Below, piece by piece: positions 54,337 to 63,151 of a DNA stretch of 64,000 nt. Source of the DNA: Shewanella mangrovi (GTDB lineage: Bacteria > Pseudomonadota > Gammaproteobacteria > Enterobacterales > Shewanellaceae). The position numbers and the translations under genes are program-made. The stretch is taken from NCBI RefSeq assembly GCF_000753795.1, contig NZ_JPEO01000001.1, positions 372,001 through 436,000 of the forward strand, written 5' to 3'. The notes beneath the pieces were generated by a model. The model saw only the letters and a list, made by a program, of their open reading frames with translations. It was not told the DNA's origin and ran no database searches. How positions within the stretch are numbered: position 1 is the first letter of the stretch; every line of letters begins with the position of its first letter.

Positions 54337-55794
54337 ATGAAGTTGAAGCGTATGTACCAAGGGCTTGCTGCCGTTGGGGGAAGTTTGCTGGGATTGATCG
54401 TTTCTCCTGCAGTTATGGCCAGTGAAGGTGCTGGTGAACACTTAGCGTTAACTCACACCTTTGCCGGTTATCTCGGTATTGCTATTTTCGTCATCGCCTA
54501 TGCCTTGGTGATGTCTGAAGAGAAATTACATCTGCGTAAATCTAAGCCAGTCATTATTGCGGCGGGGATTATTTGGGGAATCTTGGGGTATGTCTATACC
54601 CAGCATGGCATGTCTGAAGTGGCGGAAGGTGCCTTCCGCAGCGACTTATTGGAATATGCCGAACTGTTTCTATTCCTGTTAGCGGCGATGACCTATATCA
54701 ACGCCATGGAAGAGCGCAAACTGTTTGATGCGCTGCGGGCGTGGATGGTGAACAAAGGCTTTTCCTTACGCCAAGTCTTTTGGATCACTGGCTTTTTAGC
54801 CTTTTTCATTTCGCCTATCGCCGACAACCTGACCACCGCCTTGTTGATGTGCGCCGTGGTGATGAAGATGGGCGCTGATAACAAGAAGTTTATCACCGTC
54901 GCCTGTATCAATATTGTGGTTGGCGCTAATGCTGGTGGCGCTTTTAGCCCATTTGGCGATATCACCACGCTGATGGTGTGGCAAAAAGGTGTGGTGCAGT
55001 TTGGTCAGTTCTTTGATCTGTTTGTTCCATCACTGGTCAACTTCGTGCTGCCAGCGGCGATTATGAGCATGTTCATTAGCAGCAATAAATCAGACGCTAA
55101 AGCGGAAGTTGTGCAAACCAAACCCGGTGCTAAGCGTATTGTGGTGTTGTTTTTGCTGACTATCACCATGGCGGTTTGTGCCCACTCACTGTTGGGACTG
55201 CCACCCGTATTGGGCATGATGACCGGGCTCGGCCTGCTGCAACTGTTTGGCTTTGTACTGCGCAAAGGCTTTGATAAAAACCTCAGTAAACTGCGCCAAA
55301 AAGCGCTGGCCGATAAGGATGAAAAAGCGCTGCAAGAGTGCGATCAATTCGTGCCATTTGACGTGTTCAGCCGTATTGCGATGGCCGAATGGGACACCTT
55401 GCTGTTCTTCTACGGCGTCGTCTTGTGTGTCGGTGGTCTGGGCTTGATGGGCTATCTGGCGATGGTGTCACAAGCTATGTATGGTCACTGGGACCCAACC
55501 TATGCCAACGTTGCCGTTGGGGTGTTGTCATCGATTGTCGATAACATTCCGGTGATGTTTGCCGTGCTCACCATGAACCCTGATATGGCGGTAGGCCAAT
55601 GGTTGCTGGTGACCCTGACGGCGGGTGTTGGTGGTAGCTTGTTGTCTATCGGCAGTGCTGCCGGGGTGGCGCTGATGGGCCAGGCCCGTGGCATTTACAC
55701 CTTTGGGGCGCACCTGAAATGGACGCCTGTGGTCGCACTTGGTTATATCGCCAGTATTGTGGTGCATTATTTCCTGAACCACAGCCTGTTCTAA
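54337..55794 (+). CDS. nhaD: Sodium/proton antiporter NhaD
   Basis: Inner-membrane Na+(Li+)/H+ antiporter of the ion transporter superfamily, 485 residues, about 12-13 segments. Marks of NhaD: FISPIADNLTTALLMCAVVMKMG, NIVVGANAGGAFSPFGDITTLMVW and, in the second half, SSIVDNIPVMFAVLTMNPDM and GSLLSIGSAAGVALMGQARGIYTFGAHLKW. The two polar NxxT/DN motifs line the ion path. It fits life in salt water and has its own terminator. Confidence 0.93.
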   Translation: MKLKRMYQGLAAVGGSLLGLIVSPAVMASEGAGEHLALTHTFAGYLGIAIFVIAYALVMSEEKLHLRKSKPVIIAAGIIWGILGYVYTQHGMSEVAEGAFRSDLLEYAELFLFLLAAMTYINAMEERKLFDALRAWMVNKGFSLRQVFWITGFLAFFISPIADNLTTALLMCAVVMKMGADNKKFITVACINIVVGANAGGAFSPFGDITTLMVWQKGVVQFGQFFDLFVPSLVNFVLPAAIMSMFISSNKSDAKAEVVQTKPGAKRIVVLFLLTITMAVCAHSLLGLPPVLGMMTGLGLLQLFGFVLRKGFDKNLSKLRQKALADKDEKALQECDQFVPFDVFSRIAMAEWDTLLFFYGVVLCVGGLGLMGYLAMVSQAMYGHWDPTYANVAVGVLSSIVDNIPVMFAVLTMNPDMAVGQWLLVTLTAGVGGSLLSIGSAAGVALMGQARGIYTFGAHLKWTPVVALGYIASIVVHYFLNHSLF

Positions 55795-55818
55795 CCACAC
55801 GCTTTTATTGTCTTTCTG

Positions 55819-55846
55819 GCCGACAACTCAGGTTGTCGGCTTTTTT
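55819..55846 (+). terminator. Terminator of nhaD
   Basis: GCCGACAAC and GTTGTCGGC form a 9-bp perfect stem, followed by six T. Confidence 0.88.
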
Positions 55847-56203
55847 ATGACTATTTTTCATCACTATCAGCGATAGTGCTAATAGCGCCAAGGATAGCCT
55901 CGGTGCGCAAATCAATCTAAAATAGCGGCAGACTACCAACTTCAGGTTGGTGATGATGACAGTAATCGAATCTGTTGGTGTTGCCGTTTACTTTGTTTGG
56001 CAGACCGCGCCAAGTGTCAGGCTTTAGACTGACGTTTCCTTTATGATTCCCCTTATCCTCTGGTGTTGCGCCAGTGTATCGCTGTCATTGATGATAGTTT
56101 TCTCGCTGGGCTGTAGCCGCTTGGCAGTCATGTATGCGTTATTAAGTCCGTCTTTTTCCCCTGAGGCTCAGACGCGTCACTCCGTCAGTTTGGATCATGT
56201 GAC
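55847..56203. other. Non-coding region with a fragment of the hairpin-rich repeat
   Basis: 357 bases. Small palindromes CACTATC-agc-GATAGTG (near 55865) and ACCAAC-ttcag-GTTGGT (near 55936) have the style of the 44-47 kb repeats. A 17-base identity (cccttatcctctggtgt) with 46946-46962 lies at 56050-56066. The small ORF 56043-56225 reads through this and is not supported as a gene. Confidence 0.5.
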
Positions 56204-57949
56204 ATGCAGTTATTTTTACATCTGAAGTGGTTTTTTCGGCGCTATTGGTACACCTATGCGCTGGCGATGCTGATGTTGTTACTGGTCGGCATCATCAATA
56301 TGGCAATCCCGAAATTTATCGGTGAAGCGGTGGATCAACTGCTGGCAACTAAGCAGCAATCCGCTACCGAAGCATATCTTATCGGCTTAGCTCTCGGTGG
56401 CTTTGCCGTGTATTTACTGCGTTATGGTTGGCGCAGAATGCTATTTGGCACCTCTTATAAACTGGGTAATTTTCTGCGGCAGCGTTTTTATACCCGCCTC
56501 ACCAAGCAAGGGCAGGCGTTTTATAATGCGCACTCCACTGGCGATTTGATGGCGCGTGCCACCAACGATATCGATGCTGTTGAGGTCGCCGCAGGTGAGG
56601 GGATTTTGTCCGGCTTTGATGGCATTTTGACCTTCTTTTTGGTGCTGATCATGATGTTTGTCTTCATCGATTGGCGCCTAGCTGCGTTGGCGGTGTTGCC
56701 GTTTCCCATCATGGCGGTGGCGTTTTATCGCGTCTCAAAACGGATCCATAGTCAGTTTAAAGATTCGCTCGATAAGTTCTCGGCACTGAATCAACAGACC
56801 CAGCAGGCGATGACGGGCATTCGCATGATTAAGTCGATGGGGCGAGAACACATTGAAGCCGAACAGTTTAATGGTATTGCTCAGCAGGCGGCGCACAGCA
56901 CTTATCAAGTACAGCGTTCTGAAGCCTTATTCGGGCCAATCATTCAACTGAGTTTGGGAGCCGCATTGTTGATTGTCCTGTTGGCCGGCGGTTGGCAGAT
57001 CCACAGCGGCAATCTCAGTGTGGGCCAACTCACCAGTTTTACGCTGTATCTGTCTGAGCTTATCTGGCCGATGTTTGCCTTTGGCTGGCTGATGAACATT
57101 ATTCAGCGCGGTAATGCCGCGATTGAACGGCTCGATGAACTGCTAAACCTGCCCGATACCATTGCCGATCTAGGGCAGCAGCAGAGCCAAGGTTATCAGT
57201 TGCAAGTGCAGCAGTTGCAGTTTCATTATCCCGCCACTCAGCAGGCCAATCTTAATGGCATTAATCTGCAACTGGAGGAGAATCAAACGCTTGGGATTGC
57301 AGGCGCCACCGGCGCGGGGAAATCGACACTGGTGCAACTGCTGATGCGTTATTGGGAAGCCGACGTCGGTGAAATCTCCCTCAGCGGCGTGCCGATCCAG
57401 CAATTGCCGCTGGCCCGTTTGCGCGCTATGTATGCCTATGTGCCGCAAGATTCGTTTCTGTTTAGCAGTAGCATTATTGAAAATATTCGTATGGGTCGCA
57501 CTGACGCCAGCGATGACGAGGTCTATGAAGCGGCCAGGCTGGCGGCGATCCACGATGACATTCTGCAATTCCCTGATGCTTACCACACCTTAGTGGGCGA
57601 GCGCGGCGTGACACTCTCGGGCGGGCAGCGGCAACGAGTGTCGATTGCCCGTGCGCTGATCAGCAAAGCGCCGATTCTGATATTGGATGATGCGCTGTCG
57701 GCGGTAGATGTGGAGACAGAGCAAACCATTATTCAGCATCTCAGACAACGGCAGCAGCAAACGCTGCTGATCATCAGCCATCGTTTATCTGCGCTGGAAC
57801 AAGCGGACGAAATTATTGTGCTGTCTCATGGTGAGATTTGTGAGCGTGGCAGTCATCAGCAGTTAATTGAGCATGATGGTTGGTATGCCAGAATGGCGGC
57901 CTATCAGCAGATGGAACAAGCCTTGGAGAGTGTTGCTTATGCCTCGTAA
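56204..57949 (+). CDS. mdlA: ABC exporter half-transporter, MdlA-like
   Basis: Fused membrane/ATPase half-exporter of 581 residues. Six membrane segments lie in residues ~15-300 (type I exporter fold), then the nucleotide-binding domain with Walker A GATGAGKST, signature LSGGQRQRVSIARALI, Walker B ILILDDALSAVD and H-loop ISHRL. The Walker B ends in DD, not DE, so this subunit has a degenerate catalytic Glu, as one partner of heterodimeric exporters often does. It overlaps the next gene by 11 bases, forming an MdlAB-like pair. Substrate unknown. The start has no strong ribosome binding site. Confidence 0.88.
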   Translation: MQLFLHLKWFFRRYWYTYALAMLMLLLVGIINMAIPKFIGEAVDQLLATKQQSATEAYLIGLALGGFAVYLLRYGWRRMLFGTSYKLGNFLRQRFYTRLTKQGQAFYNAHSTGDLMARATNDIDAVEVAAGEGILSGFDGILTFFLVLIMMFVFIDWRLAALAVLPFPIMAVAFYRVSKRIHSQFKDSLDKFSALNQQTQQAMTGIRMIKSMGREHIEAEQFNGIAQQAAHSTYQVQRSEALFGPIIQLSLGAALLIVLLAGGWQIHSGNLSVGQLTSFTLYLSELIWPMFAFGWLMNIIQRGNAAIERLDELLNLPDTIADLGQQQSQGYQLQVQQLQFHYPATQQANLNGINLQLEENQTLGIAGATGAGKSTLVQLLMRYWEADVGEISLSGVPIQQLPLARLRAMYAYVPQDSFLFSSSIIENIRMGRTDASDDEVYEAARLAAIHDDILQFPDAYHTLVGERGVTLSGGQRQRVSIARALISKAPILILDDALSAVDVETEQTIIQHLRQRQQQTLLIISHRLSALEQADEIIVLSHGEICERGSHQQLIEHDGWYARMAAYQQMEQALESVAYAS

Positions 57950-59720
57950 TCGTGCTGATAAGAACCAAGATGGCGGCGCTTTGCGCCTGCTGATGAGTTA
58001 TGTGTTCGCCGATAAACCGCGTTTTATTAAAACTCTGTTGCTGGTGGTGGTCGCCACCGCCTTTGATGTGCTTGGCCCCATGCTGAGTAAGATTTTTATC
58101 GATGATTTTATTGTGCCTGGCCATTATCCACTGTGGCCGATTGTCGGCATTGTGGCGCTGTTTATTTTCGCGGTGGTAGTCGGTACTTTGTTGAAGTACC
58201 AGCAAAGTATGCGCTTTTTGGATATGGCGCTAAACGCCGTATTGGATATTCGCAAACGGGTATTCCAGCATGTGTTGAGCCTGCCAATGTCTTTCTTTGA
58301 CTATGCCAGAACTGGGCAACTGGTCAGTCGTATCACCAACGATACTGAATCCATCAAAGACATCTACGTGCAGTTCCTGTCGAACGTGTTATCCAACATT
58401 ATTCTGCTGCTGGGCATCTTGGTGGCGATGGCGATATTGGATCTGCAACTGATGCTCATTGCCTTATTGCTGCTGCCAACCGTGGTTGGCCTTATCTATG
58501 TCTATCAGCGCTTTAGCGTAAAAGTGGTCAGCGAAAGCCGCCAGTTGCGTTCCGATATTAATGCCACGGTAAGTGAATCGATTAGCGGCATGGCAGTGAT
58601 TCAGGCCACTAATCAACAGCAGGCGAAAACCGCGCAGTTTGACGGCATTAATAACCGCTATTACAGCACCCGTTTAAAGGCGGTGACGGTCGGTTCGCTG
58701 TTACTACGTCCAGCGATTAACTTCTTAAGCATTCTGGTACTTGCCAGCATTGTGTGGTTTTTCGGCTTAAAAGTGGTGCAGGGCGTGGCGGAAATCGGCG
58801 TGCTTTACGCCTATCTCAATTATCTGGGACGCTTTACCGAGCCGTTGGTCGAAATCACCCAGCGGTTTAGCTTGTATCAACAAGCCATCGTTGCTGGCAA
58901 TCGTGTCTATGAGTTACTGCAAGAGCCGAGTGCGAATACACAACAAGGTCACGGCGGCGCTATTGCAAAAGGGCAATTGAGTATCTCGCAGCTGCAGTTT
59001 GCCTATCAGCCCAATAAGCCAGTGCTGGATAATATAAATGTTGAGATAGAAGCGGGCGCGTTTTACGCCGTAGTGGGGCATACCGGCAGTGGTAAGAGTA
59101 CGCTGCTGAGTTTGCTGCTCAATTTCTATCAGCCGCAGTCGGGCGCGATTCTGATTGATGCTAAGGCGCTGGGCGACTACAGCCATGACAGTTTGCGCCA
59201 AGGCATCGGCTTTATTCCGCAAGAGCCGTTTATTCTGGCATCGAGCATCTTTGATAACATCGATATGGGGCGTCATTTAACGCCGCAAGCAGTTGAACGT
59301 GCAGCGAAACAGGCCCATCTGCATGACGTGATTATGGCGATGACTGAGGGTTACCAGACTGAGTTAGGCGAAGGAGGTTTACGTCTATCGACTGGGCAAC
59401 GGCAGCAGTTGATTATTGCCCGTGCCTTGGCGGGTTCGCCAAAAATTCTGCTGCTGGATGAGGCCACTGCTAACGTTGACAGTGAAACTGAGCAAGTGGT
59501 GCAACGGGCACTGAGCCAGCTACATCGGCAAGTGACCATGATAGTGGTCGCGCACCGGTTATCGACCATTCGTAATGCCGACCGGATTTTGGTGCTGGAT
59601 AAAGGCCATTTGATTGAGCAAGGCAACCACGAGCAGTTGATGACGCTAGAGCATGGTCGCTATCGGGCCATGTATGAACTGCAGCAACAGGCGCAAAAAG
59701 TCGCGCAGGCGGAAGCCTAG
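57939..59720 (+). CDS. mdlB: ABC exporter half-transporter, MdlB-like
   Basis: Partner half-exporter of 593 residues: six membrane segments in ~20-320, then Walker A GHTGSGKST, Q-loop IPQEPF, signature LSTGQRQQLIIARAL, Walker B LLLDEATANVD with intact Glu and H-loop VAHRL. The signature is LSTGQ where LSGGQ is canonical; together with the partner's missing Glu this fits one degenerate and one consensus ATP site. The ATG at 57939 (GGAGAG eight bases upstream) is chosen; earlier in-frame starts lie deep in the partner gene. The stop overlaps tail-to-tail by four bases (CTAG) with the converging ToxS-like gene. Confidence 0.9.
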   Translation: MPRNRADKNQDGGALRLLMSYVFADKPRFIKTLLLVVVATAFDVLGPMLSKIFIDDFIVPGHYPLWPIVGIVALFIFAVVVGTLLKYQQSMRFLDMALNAVLDIRKRVFQHVLSLPMSFFDYARTGQLVSRITNDTESIKDIYVQFLSNVLSNIILLLGILVAMAILDLQLMLIALLLLPTVVGLIYVYQRFSVKVVSESRQLRSDINATVSESISGMAVIQATNQQQAKTAQFDGINNRYYSTRLKAVTVGSLLLRPAINFLSILVLASIVWFFGLKVVQGVAEIGVLYAYLNYLGRFTEPLVEITQRFSLYQQAIVAGNRVYELLQEPSANTQQGHGGAIAKGQLSISQLQFAYQPNKPVLDNINVEIEAGAFYAVVGHTGSGKSTLLSLLLNFYQPQSGAILIDAKALGDYSHDSLRQGIGFIPQEPFILASSIFDNIDMGRHLTPQAVERAAKQAHLHDVIMAMTEGYQTELGEGGLRLSTGQRQQLIIARALAGSPKILLLDEATANVDSETEQVVQRALSQLHRQVTMIVVAHRLSTIRNADRILVLDKGHLIEQGNHEQLMTLEHGRYRAMYELQQQAQKVAQAEA

Positions 59721-60232
59721 TGCATCAAGCGACAACCACAGACGGTATTGCTGGGCTGAAAGCGCACCACGGCATAATCTTTACTGGCATCTACATCTAG
59801 AATCTCCAACGACATCAGGTGGTTGCCATCGCGATTAAGGTTGAGGTTACTGATGTAAGAGACATATTGCAGGTGCGCCGGGTATTGTCCTTTGCCCGGG
59901 AGTTCCTGCTTGTGGTTGATGGAGACCTGATACTGTTTATCGGCGAGGCGCTCGACATCGCCATCCATCAAAATTGATCCCGCCGCCGAGCCATCGAGAT
60001 CGAAATAACGATAATTCACCACCGCGTTAGCGCCTTTTATCTGCAAGTCGACCACCAGATAGTGTTCAGCATCTTCACTCTGCGCCAAACGGCGATCGTA
60101 TAACTCGGAGCTGCAGTTGAGCATCAGTTGCTGGCTATTCTGATGTAACTGATTGATCTTAAACACTGCTATCAGTAACAGCAGCAATAGCGCCAGATTG
60201 ACAGCCCAGTTCCAATAGCGAGATTTAGCCAC
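59717..60232 (-). CDS. ToxS-like membrane partner of the upstream regulator
   Basis: A 171-residue protein with one N-terminal membrane segment (WAVNLALLLLLLIAVFKI) and a periplasmic domain of about 140 residues with Cys in LNCSSELYD and near the end (CGC). Size, topology and genetic linkage recall ToxS/VtrC, which bind the periplasmic domain of a membrane regulator; sequence similarity to them was not shown. It starts with GTG at 60232 inside the regulator gene (8-base overlap). A paralogue begins at 63621 (LNCSSELYD, NYRYF, YLSYIS shared), so this is a duplicated family within the locus. Confidence 0.65.
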   Translation of the reverse strand: MAKSRYWNWAVNLALLLLLLIAVFKINQLHQNSQQLMLNCSSELYDRRLAQSEDAEHYLVVDLQIKGANAVVNYRYFDLDGSAAGSILMDGDVERLADKQYQVSINHKQELPGKGQYPAHLQYVSYISNLNLNRDGNHLMSLEILDVDASKDYAVVRFQPSNTVCGCRLMH

Positions 60233-60971
60233 AGAGATTTACCCCCTGTAGCCACAACTGATTAATAAAGTCCTTTGGTTGTCGTGCGTCGCTGATCTTA
60301 AGATTACGCACTAAGGACTGCCCCTTAGATTCGCCACGCAGGGTCATATTGAGTACCTGTTTATCGTGCGACAGCGAGGCATAGATTTCGTGCCACACGG
60401 TGCTGTGACAGCTTTGTACTACGGTGCTGATCACTGCGGCTTGCTGTAATAACAACTGGTTATTCGTACGCGAGTTGGCATACAGCATCAACTGTAACTG
60501 CTGACCCGATTGGGTGAACAGAGCCTGTTTCACCAGCGGTACACTGGGCTGCGGCTCGGTGTGGTGATTCAGGTAGTAGACACTGCCAAGCAGTAACAGT
60601 GCTAACAAGGCGGTGATGAGCCAGTGCCGTTGGCAGTAGCGCCAGCCTGTTTTGTTGGATGGGGCAGCTTTACTGGGTGTGTGGCGATGGAGTAAATAGC
60701 CTTTGCCCTTTACGGTTTCGATTAACATCTCATGCTCAGGGCCAAGATAAGAGCGCAGCATGCAAACGGCGCGCGCCACAGAAGAGTCACTTAATGGCGG
60801 ATATTCATCACCACCACCGCGTAAGTCGAACTTGCTGACGGGAGTGCCTTGATGCGCAATTAATGTGGTCAACACATGCCGCTCTGCTCGCGGCAGATGC
60901 CAGTGTTTATCGTCATGCTGATGTGTAAGTTCGCCGCTGGCTTCGTCAAACCAGCAGTCTCCGATTCGCAT
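60225..60971 (-). CDS. ToxR/CadC-like membrane transcription regulator
   Basis: A 248-residue one-component regulator: winged-helix DNA-binding domain (residues ~1-100; SVARAVCMLRSYLGPEHEMLIETVKGKGYLL is the OmpR/ToxR-type recognition helix and wing), a membrane segment near 117-135, and a periplasmic domain of about 110 residues with two Cys (QSCHSTVW and the terminal NLCG), likely a disulfide. This is the ToxR architecture. GGAG lies six bases before the ATG. It diverges from a cytochrome gene across 493 bases, so that gene is its most likely target. The last codons overlap the GTG start of the partner gene. Confidence 0.85.
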   Translation of the reverse strand: MRIGDCWFDEASGELTHQHDDKHWHLPRAERHVLTTLIAHQGTPVSKFDLRGGGDEYPPLSDSSVARAVCMLRSYLGPEHEMLIETVKGKGYLLHRHTPSKAAPSNKTGWRYCQRHWLITALLALLLLGSVYYLNHHTEPQPSVPLVKQALFTQSGQQLQLMLYANSRTNNQLLLQQAAVISTVVQSCHSTVWHEIYASLSHDKQVLNMTLRGESKGQSLVRNLKISDARQPKDFINQLWLQGVNLCG

Positions 60972-61464
60972 AGAGCACTCCTTAGCTGTCGGCTGCCAGT
61001 CTATGCAAAAAATCTAATTAGTAATGTGATCTTTATGCTGCCCGATGCGGGAAAAAGGCGAAATAGTGATCCAGCTCTGCTACTGAGTGACAAATGGATT
61101 AACTCGCTTTTTGCTGTATTAGTGCTTCAAAATTAAGCAGTTGAGATAAAAGTAAAATGTGAGCCGAGTGAGCTGGGTGAAACCTTTTAATCTGGCCAGC
61201 ATACCTGTGTGAATCTTGCTGAATTCACATGAATTTAACAAATAACGTGATTTAGTCGCTTTTGTATGCTGTTTTAACTGTTGTTATCTATATTTTTAAT
61301 TCAATAAATAAATCATTGGTGCTCCTCAAATCTCCTTTTTTGCCGCGCACGCTTCATGCGCTATTAATCACAATCTTCATTGCGCTGCGTTTTAAGCTGA
61401 GTCTCGAACACTCAAACGGCGTCATTGCGCCGCCTAAGTAAAAACAACAAAAAGGGACAAACAG
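60972..61464. promoter_or_regulatory. Divergent control region between regulator and cytochrome genes
   Basis: 493 bases without a supportable gene. TGTGAAT-n8-ATTCACA at 61208-61229 is a perfect 7-base inverted repeat and the best operator candidate. The region from 61240 to 61320 is very AT-rich. AGGG precedes the cytochrome ATG. Confidence 0.45.
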
Positions 61465-62286
61465 ATGAGCATGAACAGACGTCAAGCCTTGGGCAAAATT
61501 ATCGGTATGACTGGTGCAGCAGGATTGGGGCTTACTGCTGTTTCGGCATTCGCCGGCACGGATACCAACGGTAACTTCCGCTTAGAGCTGGGGGACAAAC
61601 TCAAGTATGTGCCGCTTGATCCTATGGCCGCAGCCAAAGTGGCTTATCAAACCGGTGGCGGTTGTATGCACCAGGTGTTTTACGCCATGGTCACTATGCT
61701 GACCAATTCAGAAAGTGTTGATGCTGCCAAGTTTGGCACTATTCCAACCGCACTTGCGGGTTACGGTGCTGCTGGCGTAGGCGGTCAGGGGACCTTGTGC
61801 GGTAACAACAATGCTGTCGGCATGATAGTGAACATTCTGGACGATATTAACGGCCAGAACTCCGCCATTATTGGTGCGGCAATGCGCTTTTATGAAAATA
61901 CATCACTGCCATTTTCAGATGTGGCATTTGTTGAAGGCATTGGTTCTACTGTGGAAAAAACCGAAACCATGGTGGTGAGTTCATCGGTGGCGCACAGTGT
62001 GCTTTGTCATGCCTCTATTAGTAACTGGTCCAAGGCATCAGGCAAGTTGTTCAGCGATAAAGGCGAGCGCTGTGCCCGTCTGTCCGCTTCTGTAACCTAC
62101 CATCTGGTTGAGCTGCTTAACCGTGCCTATGCTGGCGAAGTGATCAGTGCCACGGCGGAAGCGAAGCCATCTGAAGAAGCACAAAATTGTCAGGCCTGTC
62201 ATGGCAGCACCAGTACCTTCGCAACAGCGCCAAGCGTTAAATCCGATATGGAATGTACCGTGTGTCATACCGGTCACTATAACTAA
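61465..62286 (+). CDS. Tat-exported split-Soret-type dihaem cytochrome c
   Basis: A 273-residue periplasmic protein. NRRQALGK followed by a mild hydrophobic stretch (IIGMTGAAGLGLTAVSAFAG) is a Tat signal. The body follows the C_GCxxG_C_C pattern (GGGCMHQVFYAMVTML, GVGGQGTLCGNNNAVGM, RCARLSASV) used by split-Soret cytochromes. Two haem-c motifs are at the end: CQACH (242-246) and CTVCH (264-268). Tat export is unusual for a c-type cytochrome, whose haem is attached outside, and suggests a second cofactor or folded partner inserted first. A lipoprotein gene follows nine bases later. Electron donor and substrate are unknown. Confidence 0.8.
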   Translation: MSMNRRQALGKIIGMTGAAGLGLTAVSAFAGTDTNGNFRLELGDKLKYVPLDPMAAAKVAYQTGGGCMHQVFYAMVTMLTNSESVDAAKFGTIPTALAGYGAAGVGGQGTLCGNNNAVGMIVNILDDINGQNSAIIGAAMRFYENTSLPFSDVAFVEGIGSTVEKTETMVVSSSVAHSVLCHASISNWSKASGKLFSDKGERCARLSASVTYHLVELLNRAYAGEVISATAEAKPSEEAQNCQACHGSTSTFATAPSVKSDMECTVCHTGHYN

Positions 62287-62295
62287 GGAGCTCCC

Positions 62296-62811
62296 ATGAA
62301 CAAGTTAGCGTTAAGCCTGCTACTGGGAACTGCGTTAGTCAGCGGCTGTGGCGGTGATAGTACCGATGAGCAAACGAAGGTTGAACAAGATCCGGTCAAG
62401 ACCACGATTGATATTTCCGGTGTCAGCGCCATCGATCTTACCCTCGACAGTTTTGATCCGCAGACCGGGAGCGTCGAGTTTTCGCTGAAAGATCCCGATG
62501 GACTCGCCATCGTCAATGCGCAGCAATATCGCATTCGCTACTTTGGCTTTCCGCCACAAGGGGAAAATTCGGCCAATCCAAAAGCGTGGAAACTGTGGCA
62601 TGTGGTGTATAGCTATCAATGCGATGGCACCAGCTGCGATGAGCAAATTCAAGCCAGGGACGGCGACGGTCAGTACAGCTTTGTACCGCGTAATCTCTAT
62701 TGGAACCGCGATACTGCGCCGGGCACCACTGGCCGTTATCGGGTTGCTATTGAGATCTTTGGTAATGATGTGAGCAATGAAGTCGCACTGCTGGCACCTA
62801 CCGGACAGTAA
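62296..62811 (+). CDS. Lipoprotein linked to the cytochrome, OmcA/MtrC N-domain-like
   Basis: A 171-residue lipoprotein (signal NKLALSLLLGTALVSGC). The mature domain looks all-beta, with SVEFSLKDPDGLAIVNAQQYRIRYFGFP resembling the N-terminal beta domain of outer-surface multihaem cytochromes of the OmcA/MtrC family; no haem motif is present. A Cys pair (YQCDGTSCD) may form a disulfide. It starts nine bases after the cytochrome stop with GGAG five bases upstream, so both are one operon, ended by a terminator. A docking or surface-anchoring role for the cytochrome is inferred only. Confidence 0.7.
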   Translation: MNKLALSLLLGTALVSGCGGDSTDEQTKVEQDPVKTTIDISGVSAIDLTLDSFDPQTGSVEFSLKDPDGLAIVNAQQYRIRYFGFPPQGENSANPKAWKLWHVVYSYQCDGTSCDEQIQARDGDGQYSFVPRNLYWNRDTAPGTTGRYRVAIEIFGNDVSNEVALLAPTGQ

Positions 62812-62850
62812 TCGAACAACCTCTTCATGTTGTATCCCTGTAAGTATCTT

Positions 62851-62873
62851 GGCCGTCGCAGGGCGGCCTTTTT
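62851..62873 (+). terminator. Terminator of the cytochrome-lipoprotein operon
   Basis: GGCCGTC and GGCGGCC form a 7-bp stem (one G-T pair) with a GCAG loop, followed by five T. Confidence 0.8.
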
Positions 62874-63151
62874 ACCATTAGCTCGTCGCGATCACAAAAA
62901 TCAGGCATAAGTTATATACCATAGCTATATGCTTTTAAAAGGTTTTTTACTTAAGTATTGATTAGTGAAAAGTTTTGCATAGATCACTATTTGATAAATT
63001 AACCCTGTTTTTGGCGTATTGGACGCCAACCTTGGTTAAGAAGATCACAGTTCGATCGCAGCGATTTTTCTATACTCGCTTGCAACTGCTGCCATGAGGC
63101 AGTGGGACAAAATTCGTTAGGTTATGTTGAACACGTTTGGTCAGGACAATA
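62874..63151. other. Promoter region of the second regulator-like pair
   Basis: AT-rich 278 bases. All three frames were scanned for a lost winged-helix domain; none was found, so the DNA-binding domain is absent and not merely frameshifted nearby. Confidence 0.5.

Noticed and set aside
56043-56225. 60-residue ORF before the ABC exporter
   Set aside because: Reads through a repeat fragment and overlaps the exporter start; no ribosome binding site.
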